Positions 13,443 to 13,913 of a stretch of DNA of 13,913 nucleotides are shown in pieces. The stretch comes from an uncultured Streptococcus sp. (GTDB taxonomy: Bacteria > Bacillota > Bacilli > Lactobacillales > Streptococcaceae). How positions within the stretch are numbered: the first letter of the stretch is position 1; each line of letters opens with the position of its first letter. Below the pieces are notes generated by a model. The model did no database searches and was not told where the DNA came from. It saw only the letters and a list, made by a program, of their open reading frames with translations. The position numbers and the translations under genes are program-made. The stretch lies in contig CAKQBM010000034.1 of the NCBI GenBank assembly GCA_934216185.1, positions 1 to 13,913 of the forward strand. The letters run 5' to 3'.

Positions 13443-13913
13443 TTATTCAGCTGATTTTTTCTTCTTGTTAGCTTTCTCACGCTCGGCCTTGTTAAGGATT
13501 TGTTTACGCAAACGAATAGACTCAGGTGTTACTTCCATATACTCATCATCGTTCAAGAACTCAAGAGACTCTTCAAGTGTCAAGATACGAGGAGTCTTGA
13601 TAACAGCTGTTTGGTCCTTAGTAGCTGAACGAACGTTGGTCATTTGTTTCGCCTTAGTGATGTTAACTGTCAAGTCATTTTCACGAGAGTTTTCACCGAT
13701 GATCATTCCTTCATAAACCTCAGTACCTGGGTTGACAAAGATCGTACCACGTTCTTCGATAGACATGATTGAGTAAGTTGTAGCCTTACCAGCATCGATA
13801 GAAACAAGGGCACCACGGTGACGTCCACCAATTTCCCCTGGAATCAATGGCAAGTATTGGTCAAAGGTATGGTTCATGATACCGTAACCACGAGTCATTG
13901 ACAAGAACTCAGT
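13443..13913 (-). CDS. typA: Translational GTPase TypA/BipA, C-terminal part
   Basis: The 3' end of the gene; the 5' part lies beyond the right edge. The 156 visible residues (TEFLSMTRGYGIMNHTF onward) are the C-terminal region of TypA/BipA: RGYGIMNHTF, the GEIGGRHRGALVS segment, EERGTIFVNPGTEVYEGMIIGE, the ENDLTVNITKAKQMTNVRSATKD ribosome-contacting stretch, ILTLEESLEFLNDDEYMEVTPESIRLRKQILNK, and a lysine-rich tail. TypA is a ribosome-associated GTPase of the EF-G family involved in stress and cold adaptation and ribosome assembly. The GTPase domain is out of the window, so GTP motifs cannot be checked. It heads the transcript that includes the small membrane-protein gene. Confidence 0.95.
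   Translation of the reverse strand, partial: TEFLSMTRGYGIMNHTFDQYLPLIPGEIGGRHRGALVSIDAGKATTYSIMSIEERGTIFVNPGTEVYEGMIIGENSRENDLTVNITKAKQMTNVRSATKDQTAVIKTPRILTLEESLEFLNDDEYMEVTPESIRLRKQILNKAEREKANKKKKSAE

Noticed and set aside
1..13913. CRISPR array, prophage, toxin-antitoxin pair or bacteriocin genes
   Set aside because: No regularly spaced repeats, no phage or transposase proteins, and all sizeable gaps are explained by leaders, BOX elements, promoters and terminators.

Overview
The window comes from a low-GC Firmicute of the Streptococcus mitis/pneumoniae group. Three things point there: two complete BOX repeats (boxA-boxB-boxC, a repeat family of pneumococcus and close relatives), streptococcal-type proteins throughout (LctO, TypA, a DivIB with long charged tails), and a gene order that I remember as similar to the pneumococcal chromosome. 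I cannot separate S. pneumoniae from S. mitis or S. pseudopneumoniae by reading alone. Most of the window is ordinary core metabolism and cell-envelope genes, but the regulatory DNA between them is unusually legible.

Layout. Positions 1-3147 (minus strand) hold a thiamine salvage cassette: promoter, TPP riboswitch and terminator, then tenA, a BOX element, thiM, thiE, and then a second promoter, TPP riboswitch and terminator in front of a ykoE-like transporter gene that runs off the left edge. The two riboswitch leaders are near-identical duplicates. Positions 3211-4384 (minus) carry lctO, an H2O2-forming lactate oxidase with its own terminator and a cre-like site before the start. The divergent region 4385-4599 also holds a CodY-box-like palindrome and the promoter of a plus-strand four-gene polar amino-acid ABC transporter (two permeases, ATPase, lipoprotein; 4600-7554). 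A second BOX element abuts the stop codon of the lipoprotein gene, followed by a bidirectional terminator shared with the converging pyrimidine genes.

Positions 7767-9323 (minus) are pyrF-pyrE, behind a strong promoter and a PyrR-type attenuator in which three mutually exclusive pairing segments can be read directly. Positions 9367-13111 (minus) are the murD-murG-divIB cell-wall and division operon with its own promoter. Positions 13145-13913 (minus) are a terminator, a small two-segment membrane protein, and the 3' end of typA/bipA.

How it fits together: thiamine precursors are taken up (YkoE) and salvaged (TenA, ThiM, ThiE) under TPP feedback; UMP synthesis is under pyrimidine feedback; lactate oxidation and amino-acid uptake share a control region with candidate carbon (CcpA) and nitrogen (CodY) sites; murD, murG and divIB serve peptidoglycan precursor synthesis and septation. 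I found no CRISPR array, prophage, transposase gene, tRNA or rRNA, and no clearly new system.
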